DNA from: Bacillus mycoides
GTDB lineage: Bacteria; Bacillota; Bacilli; Bacillales; Bacillaceae_G
Direction: 5' to 3'
Assembly (NCBI RefSeq): GCF_018742245.1
Contig: NZ_CP036132.1
Location: 5,017,001 to 5,081,000 of the forward strand
Length of the DNA: 64,000 nucleotides
Below the pieces are notes generated by a model. The model searched no databases. It was not told the origin of the DNA and worked only from the letters and a program-made list of their open reading frames with translations. Positions within the stretch are counted from its first letter, which is position 1. Each line of letters begins with the position of its first letter. The position numbers were made by a program, and so were the translations under genes. Of this stretch, positions 44,377 through 53,159 are shown in pieces.

Positions 44377-45945
44377 TTACTTTGATTTACTAGCTTTCTG
44401 GAATAAGAAAGCTGTTTTATCTTTTTCTTCTACAATTCCTTGCTTTAATGCTAATTCACCTGCAACTTTAGGTGCTAGCCACAGCATCGGGAATAATAGA
44501 ATTGATACAGGAACAGCCGTCACTACAATAAAGGATTGTAGTGCATTAATACTTCCCTCACCCATATATAAAAGAATTGCTGCAACTGCGCCCATAATAA
44601 GCGACCAAAAAATTCGCAAGCTAATTCTAGGATCTCCATCTCCCGTCACTGCCATTGAAATGGAATAGGCCATTGAATCTCCTGTTGTCACTACAAATAA
44701 AATTGTTAATAAAAGAAATGCTGGTCCGATAATATTAGAAAGTGGTAATTGTTGCGTAATTGCAATCATAGCCGCAGGCATACCAGATTCACTTAATGCC
44801 ACCGAGATAGAGCCTGGCTTCATTAACTCATAAAACACACCAGATCCACCCAGTATAGTAAACCAAAACGTTGTAATAATAGGTGCGATAATTCCAATTG
44901 CAACGATTATTTCTCGAATCGTTCTTCCTCTTGAAATTCGGCTCACTAAAATTGCCATCATCGGTCCATATCCAATAAACCATCCCCAGAAGAAGATTGT
45001 CCACGACCCTAACCAGCCTGTATCACCACGATATGTGCTTATTGGAATAAATTCATGTATATAAAATCCAAACGAAGAAACAAATGAATCAATAATAAAT
45101 CCACCTGGTCCAAATAATAATACGAATGCCATTAATAAAATTGCTAGTCTAACATTTAAATCACTTATAATTTGAATCCCTTTATCAATTCCCGTTACCG
45201 CAGATATAGTAGAAACGGCCACTACACAAATAATAATTGCTAATTGAGTAGTAAACACATCAGGAATTCCAAACAATGCTTGTAAGCCATAACTTGCTTG
45301 TAGTCCTAAAAATCCGATTGGACCAATTGTTCCTGCAGCTACCGCAATAATTGCAAATACATCAATCATCGTTCCAAGAAAACTCTTTCGCAATTTCTCC
45401 CCAAAAATAGGATATAAAAGCGTTCGAGGTTTTAACGGCATACCTTTATGATAATGCCCATACATCATAACTACTGCACTAATTGTTCCTAAAATCGTCC
45501 AAGCTAAGAAACCCCAGTGCATATAACTTTGTGCTAAGGCAGGCATGACTGCTTCTTTCGTTCCAGCAGATATACCTTCATGTATTGGTGGCACCGTCAT
45601 CAAATGATACATTGGCTCTGCTGCTGCCCAAAAAACGCCACCCCCGGCAAGTAATGTAGACATAATAATAGCGAGCCATTTTGCCGTACTAATCTCAGGT
45701 TTTTCTAATCCCCCAAGTTTAACTCTCCCATATTTCGAGAACGCCATACACATCGCAACAATAAATGTACCAATTAATAAAACCTGCCAAAAGGCACCAA
45801 AATATTTAATTGAAGCTGCAAAACTGCTATTAATGACTCCCTCTACATAACTTTTATTTAAAATAACTGCAATTACAAATAATAAAAGTGAGCCACCACT
45901 AATAAGAAATACAGGCCAATCCGTTTTTTGACTCTTCATCCTCAT
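44377..45945 (-). CDS. BCCT-family transporter with atypical substrate box
   Basis: Secondary carrier of 522 residues with twelve helices (betaine/choline/carnitine transporter fold). It has EPMYHLMTVPP after helix 3, GWFIGYGPMMAILVSRISRGRTIREI in helix 8 and MAYSISMAVTGDGDPRISLRIFW in the later part. In osmolyte carriers the helix-4 and helix-8 motifs are rich in Trp that form the aromatic cage. Here helix 8 reads GWFIGYGP instead of WWxxWxP, and helix 4 lacks the usual Tyr. The substrate may therefore not be a quaternary amine. The start is not supported by a strong Shine-Dalgarno; the next Met is three codons in. Confidence 0.88.
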   Translation of the reverse strand: MRMKSQKTDWPVFLISGGSLLLFVIAVILNKSYVEGVINSSFAASIKYFGAFWQVLLIGTFIVAMCMAFSKYGRVKLGGLEKPEISTAKWLAIIMSTLLAGGGVFWAAAEPMYHLMTVPPIHEGISAGTKEAVMPALAQSYMHWGFLAWTILGTISAVVMMYGHYHKGMPLKPRTLLYPIFGEKLRKSFLGTMIDVFAIIAVAAGTIGPIGFLGLQASYGLQALFGIPDVFTTQLAIIICVVAVSTISAVTGIDKGIQIISDLNVRLAILLMAFVLLFGPGGFIIDSFVSSFGFYIHEFIPISTYRGDTGWLGSWTIFFWGWFIGYGPMMAILVSRISRGRTIREIIVAIGIIAPIITTFWFTILGGSGVFYELMKPGSISVALSESGMPAAMIAITQQLPLSNIIGPAFLLLTILFVVTTGDSMAYSISMAVTGDGDPRISLRIFWSLIMGAVAAILLYMGEGSINALQSFIVVTAVPVSILLFPMLWLAPKVAGELALKQGIVEEKDKTAFLFQKASKSK

Positions 45946-46134
45946 TTATCTTCCTCCTTCCTCAGCAATCTAAAAAAACAACTTCATTATGTTTTATTGT
46001 TTATATTCCACACACAATAATTATATAAGTATAATGCTTTAGTGATTTCACACACTTATGTTGTCCCTAAAAATATGCTAAATCCTTTATTTTAAAAGAA
46101 TATTCTATTCCTCTTACATAAAAACGCAAAACAA
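45946..46134. other. Intergenic stretch with no recognised feature
   Basis: AT-rich gap upstream of the BCCT gene and downstream of nos. It should hold the BCCT promoter, which I cannot place with confidence. Confidence 0.5.
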
Positions 46135-46160
46135 AAGACCTTATATTTCTATAAGGTCTT
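46135..46160 (-). terminator. Probable terminator downstream of nos
   Basis: AAGACCTTATA / TATAAGGTCTT with a 4-base loop. The minus strand runs on as TTTGTTTTGCG. It is about 146 bases beyond the nos stop codon. Confidence 0.75.
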
Positions 46161-46306
46161 CGAAACAGAAATTTGATTATAACACAAGGAAATGGCCGTT
46201 TCAAAAAAGGGCGTGCTAAAAGAGCTAGAAGTAAAGGCTTCCAACTGCTATCTAATAGGAATTAAAAAAAATTTAAATTTCACGATTGATACCTTTATAT
46301 TACAAA

Positions 46307-47377
46307 CTACTTATGGAAGAAATTAGGCGCGATAATGTCATTTGGATACGGTTTATGATAAATATGAGTTGCAGCAGGTGATAACGGAGGAATTAACCAT
46401 ACCCAGTTGCCAGTTACAACCCGTCCACAAGCAACTTCTTGCTTCTCAAACTGCTGAAATTGCTGGGCGGCAGTATGGTGATCTACAATGCTAACCCCTT
46501 GTTTTTTGAAAGAATGTAAAACAGCTATATTTAACTCAATTAACGCTTTGTCTTTCCATAACGTACTATTTCTAGAAGTATCTAAATTCATCATCTCTGC
46601 AACTGCTGGAAGCAAATTATAACGGTCATGATCCGCTAAATTACGAGCACCAATTTCAGTCCCCATATACCATCCATTAAACGGGGCTGCTGTATAAGAA
46701 ATACCACCAATTTCTAAACGCATGTCTGAAATCATCGGTACCCCATACCATTTTACTTCTAGTGATGAAATTGGGTACTCTGGATGTTCAATTGGTACCT
46801 CTTTCACTTCTTTTTTAGGAATTTCTTTATATACAGGATCCTTTCCATCAACAGAAAATACAAGCGGTAATACGTCAAAATGTGTACCTTCTCCTTGCCA
46901 CCCAAGACCTTGACATAAATCAGTAAATGCGGCGGAGTGTGAGTCACCAATCACTCCCATTTCCGTTTTGTATCCTGCATATCGAATTAATTGATGATTA
47001 TAAAGTCGTATATTATTCTCTTCACCTTGATATTGCTTAAAAATCGTAATTGTCGGTTTAACTTTCCCATCATTCGTCGCATATTTAATATGATGAATTA
47101 ATGCATTATATACACCTTCCTCATCATTTACTTCACGCGCATCTAATATGTGCATCTTACTCCAAAATAATCTCCCAATGCATCTATTACTATTACGCCA
47201 TGCCATTCGTGATCCATGAACAAGCTCTTCAAATGTATGCTCATACGTTCCAGTCTTTTCTATCTCTATTAAAATTTCGTTCATACGCTCTTTTATTAAT
47301 TTCTCTTTATTAAGTTCCTTATAGCAAACGGTAATAAAATTACTTGCTTCCTCTATTAATTGTTTCGTTTTGCTCAT
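46307..47377 (-). CDS. nos: Bacterial nitric oxide synthase, oxygenase domain only
   Basis: Heme enzyme of 356 residues making NO from arginine with electrons from a general reductase, because no reductase domain is attached. The heme ligand is Cys66 in MAWRNSNRCIGRLFW, and the substrate and pterin region has APFNGWYMGTEIGARNLAD with the arginine-binding Glu. In bacilli NO made this way protects against oxidative stress. The start is the ATG at 47377 with AGGAGA six bases upstream; a TTG two codons earlier is the longest frame. It is transcribed divergently from a decayed superoxide dismutase gene. Confidence 0.95.
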   Translation of the reverse strand: MSKTKQLIEEASNFITVCYKELNKEKLIKERMNEILIEIEKTGTYEHTFEELVHGSRMAWRNSNRCIGRLFWSKMHILDAREVNDEEGVYNALIHHIKYATNDGKVKPTITIFKQYQGEENNIRLYNHQLIRYAGYKTEMGVIGDSHSAAFTDLCQGLGWQGEGTHFDVLPLVFSVDGKDPVYKEIPKKEVKEVPIEHPEYPISSLEVKWYGVPMISDMRLEIGGISYTAAPFNGWYMGTEIGARNLADHDRYNLLPAVAEMMNLDTSRNSTLWKDKALIELNIAVLHSFKKQGVSIVDHHTAAQQFQQFEKQEVACGRVVTGNWVWLIPPLSPAATHIYHKPYPNDIIAPNFFHK

Positions 47378-47580
47378 AAACAATCTCCTTCTATCTCAAC
47401 AAGACACTACTACTTTACAGTATAAGCAAAAAGGATACGAGTCACAAACGAAATCAAAAGTGTTACTTTTATCGTAATATTTTTCAGAAAATTTTTAGGA
47501 TTTTTGTTGACTTCCGAAAAAAATAAGTGTATTTTTTTACTTAAGTAAACTATTTTTACCTAGACCAACTTTTTAGGTGG

Positions 47581-47690
47581 AAAGGAGGTAATTTCACGTC
47601 TTCATTTCAATTGCCCAATCTTTCATAGGACTATGATGAACTAGATCCATACATTGGTGTGATACATTAGCATTCATCATACATGTAAGG
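47581..47690 (+). pseudogene. Relic of a Mn-superoxide dismutase gene (5' end only)
   Basis: A strong Shine-Dalgarno (AAAGGAGGT, 47581-47589) stands six bases before ACG at 47596, where a start codon is expected. The frame then reads S-S-F-Q-L-P-N-L-S-stop-D-Y-D-E-L-D-P-Y-I, the N-terminus of Bacillus SodA (SSFQLPKLSYDYDELEPHI) with TAT changed to TAG. Out of frame, DTLA...IHH (near 47661) matches SodA DTLSIHH. Similarity stops soon after, so the rest of the about 600-base gene is lost. Lost start, stop codons and frameshifts make it a dead gene. Confidence 0.8.
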
Positions 47691-47764
47691 TAAATTTGGT
47701 AATGTAAAACTAGTATTGTTGAAATCCTCCAGAATCCCCTGGATTGCCACCGGGGGATTTACGA

Positions 47765-48646
47765 TTATTTCAGTATATTTATGTAATGCTGTAACACATT
47801 TTTGATTTCGGTATTTAATTCTCGGAACGGAAATCCTAATTCGCGAGCCTTTCTATTATGTAACGTACAATTAATTATTTCATTATAAGGTGCTATATTC
47901 TCTCCCGCTTCTTGAATAAGAGCTTTTGTCCCACTGTTGTCTTCTATGAAGCGAATAACTTCTTCCATGGAAATCACTCCGTTACTACAAGCATTAATTG
48001 GACCTTCTATATTTTCCATTCCGCACCATGCTAAAAACTCTCCTGCTTCTTTTTCATGTATGAACGATAACTGTCCATCTACATCATCGACAACAATACA
48101 CTCTTGTTTCACAACATTTTCAACGTAAAATTGTAATCTCTTCGTATAATCATTTTCTCCAATAACGACGGGAAATCTTACCGCAACGACTGGGAATGCT
48201 GCCTGTTGAAACAACACCGCTTCCGCTAATTTCTTTCCCTCACTATAAGTAAAATTCCCTCTATCTCCATACGTAATCGAATATTCATACGGGTTGAACT
48301 CTTCTTCTTGCAAGTTTAATGCAGGCTCATATACCGCCATTGAGGATGTCATAACATATTTTTTCACTCTACCACGTAATACTTTACATATAATTTTCGC
48401 GGCGTTCGGGCTATAACATAAGTTATCGTATACAATATCATAACTTTTACCTTCTACGCGCTCTTCCAGTAATTTCTCGTCTTCTCTATCTACTACAATT
48501 CTTTTTACCGTATCCCCAAAAGAATCCTCCGTAAATCCTCGTGTTGCAATTGTTATATCGTGCCCCTCTTGTAAAAGCGCTTCTACTAATTGCTTACCAA
48601 AAAACCTTGTTCCCCCTAGAACCAACACTTTTTTCACTTTCATCAT
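47765..48646 (-). CDS. NAD-dependent epimerase/dehydratase-like SDR
   Basis: Extended/atypical SDR protein of about 290 residues with VLVLGGTRFFGKQLVEALL (NAD-binding GxxxFxG), VYDNLCYSPNAAKI and VMTSSMAVYEP, and later NFTYSEGKKLAEAVLF, which carries the catalytic-type YxxxK (YSEGK). It resembles CSP41/isoflavone-reductase-like NDP-sugar proteins of unknown substrate. The start is uncertain: adjacent ATGs (48646/48643) and a GTG at 48637 all follow an AAGGGG run; the GTG has the best spacing. No functional partner is obvious. Confidence 0.85.
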   Translation of the reverse strand: MMKVKKVLVLGGTRFFGKQLVEALLQEGHDITIATRGFTEDSFGDTVKRIVVDREDEKLLEERVEGKSYDIVYDNLCYSPNAAKIICKVLRGRVKKYVMTSSMAVYEPALNLQEEEFNPYEYSITYGDRGNFTYSEGKKLAEAVLFQQAAFPVVAVRFPVVIGENDYTKRLQFYVENVVKQECIVVDDVDGQLSFIHEKEAGEFLAWCGMENIEGPINACSNGVISMEEVIRFIEDNSGTKALIQEAGENIAPYNEIINCTLHNRKARELGFPFRELNTEIKNVLQHYINILK

Positions 48647-48694
48647 CCCCTTTTTTGTAAAATACTACCTTAATTATAAACATGAATATAAATA

Positions 48695-48728
48695 AAAGCA
48701 TGGAATCATTATCAAGATTCCATGCTTT
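48695..48728 (-). terminator. Terminator of the AmiS/UreI-like gene
   Basis: AAAGCATGGAATC / GATTCCATGCTTT with an 8-base loop, followed on the minus strand by TATTTAT. Confidence 0.85.
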
Positions 48729-48743
48729 CTTACATACGATACT

Positions 48744-49334
48744 TTAACGTACTCGATATTTAAAAATACAATAGCAGCAATATAAAATAGAAATTACTGA
48801 TACATAAACCCATAGTTCATATACGAATCCCTCTCCCCATACTCCCATAAAATAAAAGAGTGAAGGCAACGTCAATGTTACCCATGATTGTACAAAAGCA
48901 ATTCTGCCAAGATATTGATTGATATTCTTTTTTTGTGCATTTAACACAAAGAATAAATACCAAAGTAATGCCCACATAAACCATGTTAACGCATTAACAA
49001 CATCGTGGAATTGAACAAATGAAACAACCATATAGAATAAAGCAATAATTGCTACCCAAATACAGAACCAGCCTAGTCCACTACTATCCATTCCTTTAAT
49101 AAAAGTAACGCCTACATATAAATAAGTTAAACCAAATAAAAAAGTAGCTGCATACGAATATACCGTCCAATTACTTTGATCAGAAATCATAATCAAATAG
49201 AACGGAATGATAATTTGTAATGCCCCCACAAATAAATTAAAAACACCTGCGCTTTTCATCTCTACTTTGCCTAATATGACAAGACTATTTAAAAATAAAG
49301 CTGCACCTGAAAGTAATAATCCTACGTAACCCAT
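48744..49334 (-). CDS. AmiS/UreI-family acid-gated urea/amide channel
   Basis: Membrane protein of 196 residues with six helices. MGYVGLLLSGAALFLNSLVILG is the first helix, TYLYVGVTFIKGMDSSGLGWFCIWVAIIAL the periplasmic-edge region, and LTWFMWALLWYLFFVLN the selectivity helix. UreI of Helicobacter passes urea; AmiS is linked to short-chain amides. No urease or amidase gene is adjacent here. Translation starts at an ATG with no good Shine-Dalgarno; a small hairpin (GTGTGAAA/TTTCACAC, 49343-49367) lies just upstream. It may be regulated at the RNA level. Confidence 0.85.
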   Translation of the reverse strand: MGYVGLLLSGAALFLNSLVILGKVEMKSAGVFNLFVGALQIIIPFYLIMISDQSNWTVYSYAATFLFGLTYLYVGVTFIKGMDSSGLGWFCIWVAIIALFYMVVSFVQFHDVVNALTWFMWALLWYLFFVLNAQKKNINQYLGRIAFVQSWVTLTLPSLFYFMGVWGEGFVYELWVYVSVISILYCCYCIFKYRVR

Positions 49335-49482
49335 ATATATTCGTGTGAAAATCTTTCCCTTTCACACTTTTAACCTCCCCACAATATAAAGTAATCCTTT
49401 ATTATTTTTCTTCCTATTTAAAACTACATACATAATTTTTAACCTAAATAAGTCAGACTTCCTACCTTAAAAAAGAACAGAT

Positions 49483-49498
49483 TTAAAACGCTTTCAAT
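49483..49498. promoter_or_regulatory. Candidate cre (CcpA) site
   Basis: TTTAAAACGCTTTCAA matches WTGNAANCGNWWNCAW except the third base, about 150 bases upstream of the AmiS/UreI-like gene. With one mismatch in an AT-rich stretch, chance is possible. Confidence 0.4.
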
Positions 49499-49669
49499 AA
49501 TAAATAACCCTATCAGAACATTAAATAGGATTCCTTGATTATAAACGTACTCTAACCATGATACAAGTATTGGAATTCTTTTCAATATTACGTTTTTTAT
49601 TTCTATGAAAAATTAGTAGGATGATGCATTTCCCCTACCTCACTCTACTAATTTCTAACATAGAATATT

Positions 49670-49784
49670 ATAAAGTGAAACTTTAATCAGCCCTCACCAA
49701 TCGGGCGTTTACGGGCAACCTAACTTCTTTGCTCCGCCTGGATTTTGAGGTGGGAGTTTTACTGCCCACAAATAGCGGGATAAA
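49670..49784 (+). repeat. bcr1-like repeat, copy 3 (longer variant)
   Basis: Starts ATAAAGTGAAACTTTAATC and ends AAATAGCGGGATAAA, with ATAAA at both ends (49670-49674 and 49780-49784). The middle is about 40 bases longer than in the other two copies and contains CTCACCAATCGGGCG. It lies between the AmiS-like and the secreted-hydrolase genes, in a 548-base gap that otherwise shows only a candidate cre site and a hairpin. Confidence 0.65.
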
Positions 49785-49791
49785 ATAGGCT

Positions 49792-49836
49792 GGTCAGTAA
49801 TACATTCATCTTTATAAGACAATCGTATTACTGACC
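49792..49836 (-). terminator. Long-looped hairpin downstream of the hydrolase gene
   Basis: Perfect 12-bp stem GGTCAGTAATAC / GTATTACTGACC with a 21-base loop. The minus strand continues AGCCTATTTT, so it may terminate the hydrolase transcript, but the T-run is displaced. Confidence 0.45.
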
Positions 49837-49882
49837 TAAACTGTCATAGTCACTCTTGATAGTCTCTTATTCCGAACAATTG

Positions 49883-50701
49883 CTATTTATCATAAATATC
49901 ATTCGGATTAATTGTGGGAATAAATCCATTTATAGAACTATATTTTTTAGATACGGTATTTGGAGTAACGGTAAACGTTACAATTTTATTACTTTGTTGT
50001 TTAAAATAGCGCATCCAATTTTGACTCCATTCATCTTTCGCAATAACTTGTTTATTGAAGTCTTCCCACAATACACCATGTATAAAATTCAAGGATGTAT
50101 TTTTGATTGTTTCAAATCCCCAATTCTGTATAAGAAGCAGGTTGGAATCAACACTTTTAATTTCTTTTAATAAATTTACATATGCTTCTTGAAATTTCCC
50201 TTGTGTAGCTGGCTGATCATAAAAATAGTCATCAATATCACCAGCTGTATCTAAAAACACCCCATCTATGCCTTTGCCAATAATTTGCTGTTTTACTTTA
50301 TTAACAACAATCCCACGGTAATGTTCATCAGCTAAGTTCATAATATATGTATTCCACTGCTCAATCTTCATTTTCTTACCGTCTCTATAATAATAGTCTG
50401 ATTCAACTACTTGCGATTTATGCCACGCTTCTAATTCTAAAACACTAACATAACCAAGGACTACCGTTCCTGATTTTTTTAATTGCTGAACCTGTTCTTT
50501 CGTAAATGCATATGGCTCTATAATAACCATGTCATACTTTGAAAGTCTCTCAATTACTTGCTCATTTGCTTCACCATAATAAATTTTATAACTTCGTACA
50601 TTTTTTAAAGCTGGTTCCACAACATTTGCTTGTGCGGATGTACTTGAGGAAAAAATAAAAGAAAATATAGCTAAAAAGCATATAGAACGTTTCCACTCCA
50701 T
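49883..50701 (-). CDS. Secreted TM1410/PelA-hydrolase-like glycosidase
   Basis: Exported protein of 272 residues with a signal peptide (MEWKRSICFLAIFSFIFSSS..., likely cut after SAQA). The mature part is a TIM-barrel endo-alpha-1,4-polygalactosaminidase-like domain: DMVIIEPYAF, VLGYVSVLELEAWH, GIDGVFLDTAGDIDDYF, NLLLIQNWGFETI and GVLWEDFNKQ, whose Asp and Glu residues are the candidate catalytic acids. In Pseudomonas this domain is the N-terminal half of PelA; here it is a separate gene, divergent from pelDEAFG. It is expected to cut Pel (GalNAc-rich) polymer outside the cell. The ATG at 50701 follows GGGGGT; the longer frame lacks a ribosome-binding site. Confidence 0.85.
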   Translation of the reverse strand: MEWKRSICFLAIFSFIFSSSTSAQANVVEPALKNVRSYKIYYGEANEQVIERLSKYDMVIIEPYAFTKEQVQQLKKSGTVVLGYVSVLELEAWHKSQVVESDYYYRDGKKMKIEQWNTYIMNLADEHYRGIVVNKVKQQIIGKGIDGVFLDTAGDIDDYFYDQPATQGKFQEAYVNLLKEIKSVDSNLLLIQNWGFETIKNTSLNFIHGVLWEDFNKQVIAKDEWSQNWMRYFKQQSNKIVTFTVTPNTVSKKYSSINGFIPTINPNDIYDK

Positions 50702-50893
50702 AGTAATATTACCCCCTATACAACTGTAATTTTCTATCGTTTTAAATTTTAACACCTTTAAATACTAATACAAACATAGTAATTCCATAACATTTCACAT
50801 TTTTTTAAACTCGATATTTTTATGAAAATCCCAATAAATACAATTCATTAACAAAAATTAGAATTTATTTCACTTGAATTTACTACATCCCTG

Positions 50894-50922
50894 TTGATAA
50901 AATGATTTGGGCTTTATATATT
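50894..50922 (+). promoter_or_regulatory. Candidate sigma-A promoter of the pel operon
   Basis: TTGATA (50894-50899), 17-base spacer, TATATT (50917-50922), giving a leader of about 85 bases to pelD. Both hexamers match at five of six positions. Confidence 0.5.
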
Positions 50923-51015
50923 ATATATCTCAAAATAATTCTTTTAAATTATGTATTTTATTTCAGTGTACTATTCCTTAAAATTAAATTTGCAAATGAA
51001 AGAAGGAATTTATTT

Positions 51016-52239
51016 ATGTACTATAAGCAATCCAATTCATTCCAAAAAATGATTGAACCTACAGTTTTATTTGTTGCACTATTTTTTCTCTCAATACTAA
51101 CTGATTTTCTAACACCAACGTATGAATACTTCTTAATCTTATTTATTACATTAATTATTTCTAGCCGGTATGGCATATCTATTGCCCTTTTCGCCTTTCT
51201 GGAAGCAATGATTTATATTTTTATAAGCGGTATATATAAAGAAAATGATATATTGCTGTACTTTTATTCATTAGATTACTGGATAAGTTGGATTTTCTTA
51301 CTTGTTATTAGTTTATGTTGTGGACTAATGAGTACTTCACAAAAAGAACGTTATGAAGATGTACATATGATAAATAACGAGCTGAAGGCTGAAAATAAAG
51401 AATTAAAACATGTTGTGAAACAATTGGATGCAACACGTATTACACTACGTTCTCGTGTACTTGAATCAAATAATCATTTATCTAAAATGTATCATATGTT
51501 TAAAGCTTTAAATCATACACATCCTGAAATTGTACTCGATGAAGGAATAAATGTATTAAAAATGTACTTTGGAGCAAAAAAAATTGGTATCTATCACGTC
51601 GATAACAATAAACAATCGCTTCGTATTAAATTAAGATCAGAAACTGGTAAAAGTACATTATCTCAATCCATTTTTGTTAAAAACGCTTCGTTAGTCATCA
51701 AAAACGCTCTAGCACATAATCGACCTTTTTTCCGTACAGATGAAGATTTTCAAGATGCTCCACTTTTAGTTGGTCCCGTCCTATTCCAAGATGATGTACA
51801 ATACGTCATTATATTAGACGAAATCGAGTTTTCAAAAGTAACTTCTGAGCAATTCGAACTTTTCACATGGTATTTACGCTGGATGGGTGATCGTTTACAG
51901 AACGCTTCTAATCTTTGGCTATCGAGTCAAGAGGATCGCACATTCCCTAAAACAAGCATTTATTATGAAGATGAATTTGAACATTTACTAAAAATAGAAA
52001 AAAAGCGTTACGAAACATTATCTTATCCATATTCCTATTTTGAGTTCAATGCTCCGCAAGATTCTTTAGAAATGATAAATTCTATTTTAAAAGACCATTT
52101 ACGTAATATCGATATATTCGGTTATAATGTTACCAAACGAAAAATTATGATTTTATTACCTGGCACTGAAGAAAAGTTTTTACTACAAGTTCAAACTCGT
52201 ATACAAAATGCTCTTTCTTCTAAAGGAGTGACGTTCTAA
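51016..52239 (+). CDS. pelD: PelD, c-di-GMP receptor of the Pel synthase
   Basis: Membrane protein of 407 residues: four N-terminal helices (about 15-105), a coiled coil (about 115-150), a GAF domain (about 165-310) and a degenerate GGDEF domain. The GGDEF catalytic loop is lost, but the inhibitory-type site is kept as R363-N-I-D366 (HLRNIDIFGY), with R395 (VQTRIQNA) as the second contact. These are the residues I recall as c-di-GMP ligands of B. cereus PelD. Binding would turn on polymer synthesis. The start at 51016 (GAAGG upstream) is preferred to 50902, whose extra 38 residues have no ribosome-binding site and lie in the promoter region. Its stop overlaps the pelE start. Confidence 0.93.
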   Translation: MYYKQSNSFQKMIEPTVLFVALFFLSILTDFLTPTYEYFLILFITLIISSRYGISIALFAFLEAMIYIFISGIYKENDILLYFYSLDYWISWIFLLVISLCCGLMSTSQKERYEDVHMINNELKAENKELKHVVKQLDATRITLRSRVLESNNHLSKMYHMFKALNHTHPEIVLDEGINVLKMYFGAKKIGIYHVDNNKQSLRIKLRSETGKSTLSQSIFVKNASLVIKNALAHNRPFFRTDEDFQDAPLLVGPVLFQDDVQYVIILDEIEFSKVTSEQFELFTWYLRWMGDRLQNASNLWLSSQEDRTFPKTSIYYEDEFEHLLKIEKKRYETLSYPYSYFEFNAPQDSLEMINSILKDHLRNIDIFGYNVTKRKIMILLPGTEEKFLLQVQTRIQNALSSKGVTF

Positions 52240-53159
52240 TGATTTTGCTCCTTCTCTATTTTATTTACGCTATTTTAGTTTTTCTTTTATTTCGATTTAC
52301 AAAAGGTTTAATTGCTGAAGATAAAAAAGGGATTATTGAATTTTGCTTGATTATCTCTCTTCTTTTCCCACTTATCGGACTTATTGTATCAGCAATCATG
52401 TTATTACTTAATATAAGACGCTCCAAAACCGAGTGGTTACAGCAATACTCTGATTATGTTGCCTTTCACGTTGATAATTACGAAGATATTTTGGAATCAG
52501 CAAAACAAGATATGGACTTAATTTCATTTTCTTCTGGATTAGAACTAGATAAGCCTGAATTACATAAACAACTCATTGTACAGCTAAGCTCCTCCTCTAT
52601 TTCTAATGAAGGAGGCTTATTGAAAGAAGCCATTCACCATAAAGATCCTGAAACTGTGCATTACGCAGCAACTACTATTAATTTACTAAATGAACGGTAC
52701 GAAAAACAGATCGAATACTTAAATAAGCAATTTCTACAAAATCCACAAAATGAAATTGCAAAAGAATTGGTTTCTAGCTATTTAAGATATATAAACAGTG
52801 GTCTTCTTTCTAATCAGCAAAAAGAAAAAATAATCGCTGAATTTATGAATTTTATTACACAAGGTGTAGAACTATTCCCTAACGAACCTCTTTACCCTTT
52901 CCATCTTGGAAATCTGTTTCTACACACAAAACAATATGCAAAGTCTGAAGAACAATTTTTAAATCTTATTCATTTCTATCCTGAATCATATTACGGCTAT
53001 GTTGGATTACTTGAAATATATTATGAGCAACAGTTATGGGACCAGCTCTATAACTTAATCAATAATCTAACAGATGTAAAAAGAGTTCATATACTACCGC
53101 GTAAATATCAATTATTTGTAAGGCAGTTTGGAGGCGCACACATTGAAAAAGGGGATTAA
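52239..53159 (+). CDS. pelE: PelE, membrane-anchored TPR protein
   Basis: Protein of 306 residues with two N-terminal membrane helices (about 2-18 and 31-57) followed by an all-helical cytoplasmic part. Repeats near 200-290 have the TPR pattern (FPFHLGNLFLHTKQYAKSEEQFLNLIHFYPESYYGYVGLLEIYYEQQLW-like; A8, G8, Y11, A20 and P32 positions are filled). PelE links PelD to the other synthase subunits in Pseudomonas. It starts in the TAATG overlap with pelD and overlaps pelA by 17 bases, showing tight coupling. Confidence 0.85.
   Translation: MILLLLYFIYAILVFLLFRFTKGLIAEDKKGIIEFCLIISLLFPLIGLIVSAIMLLLNIRRSKTEWLQQYSDYVAFHVDNYEDILESAKQDMDLISFSSGLELDKPELHKQLIVQLSSSSISNEGGLLKEAIHHKDPETVHYAATTINLLNERYEKQIEYLNKQFLQNPQNEIAKELVSSYLRYINSGLLSNQQKEKIIAEFMNFITQGVELFPNEPLYPFHLGNLFLHTKQYAKSEEQFLNLIHFYPESYYGYVGLLEIYYEQQLWDQLYNLINNLTDVKRVHILPRKYQLFVRQFGGAHIEKGD

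Noticed and set aside
46192..46326. A 44-codon open frame beginning ATGGCCGTTTCA behind AAGGAA downstream of nos.
   Set aside because: The Shine-Dalgarno touches the ATG, the frame runs into the 3' end of nos on the other strand, and the product resembles nothing known. Probably chance.
47722..47760. AAATCCTCC...GGGGGATTT hairpin next to the SDR gene as a terminator.
   Set aside because: No T-run follows on either strand. It could be the remnant of the lost sod gene's 3' end, but this cannot be shown.
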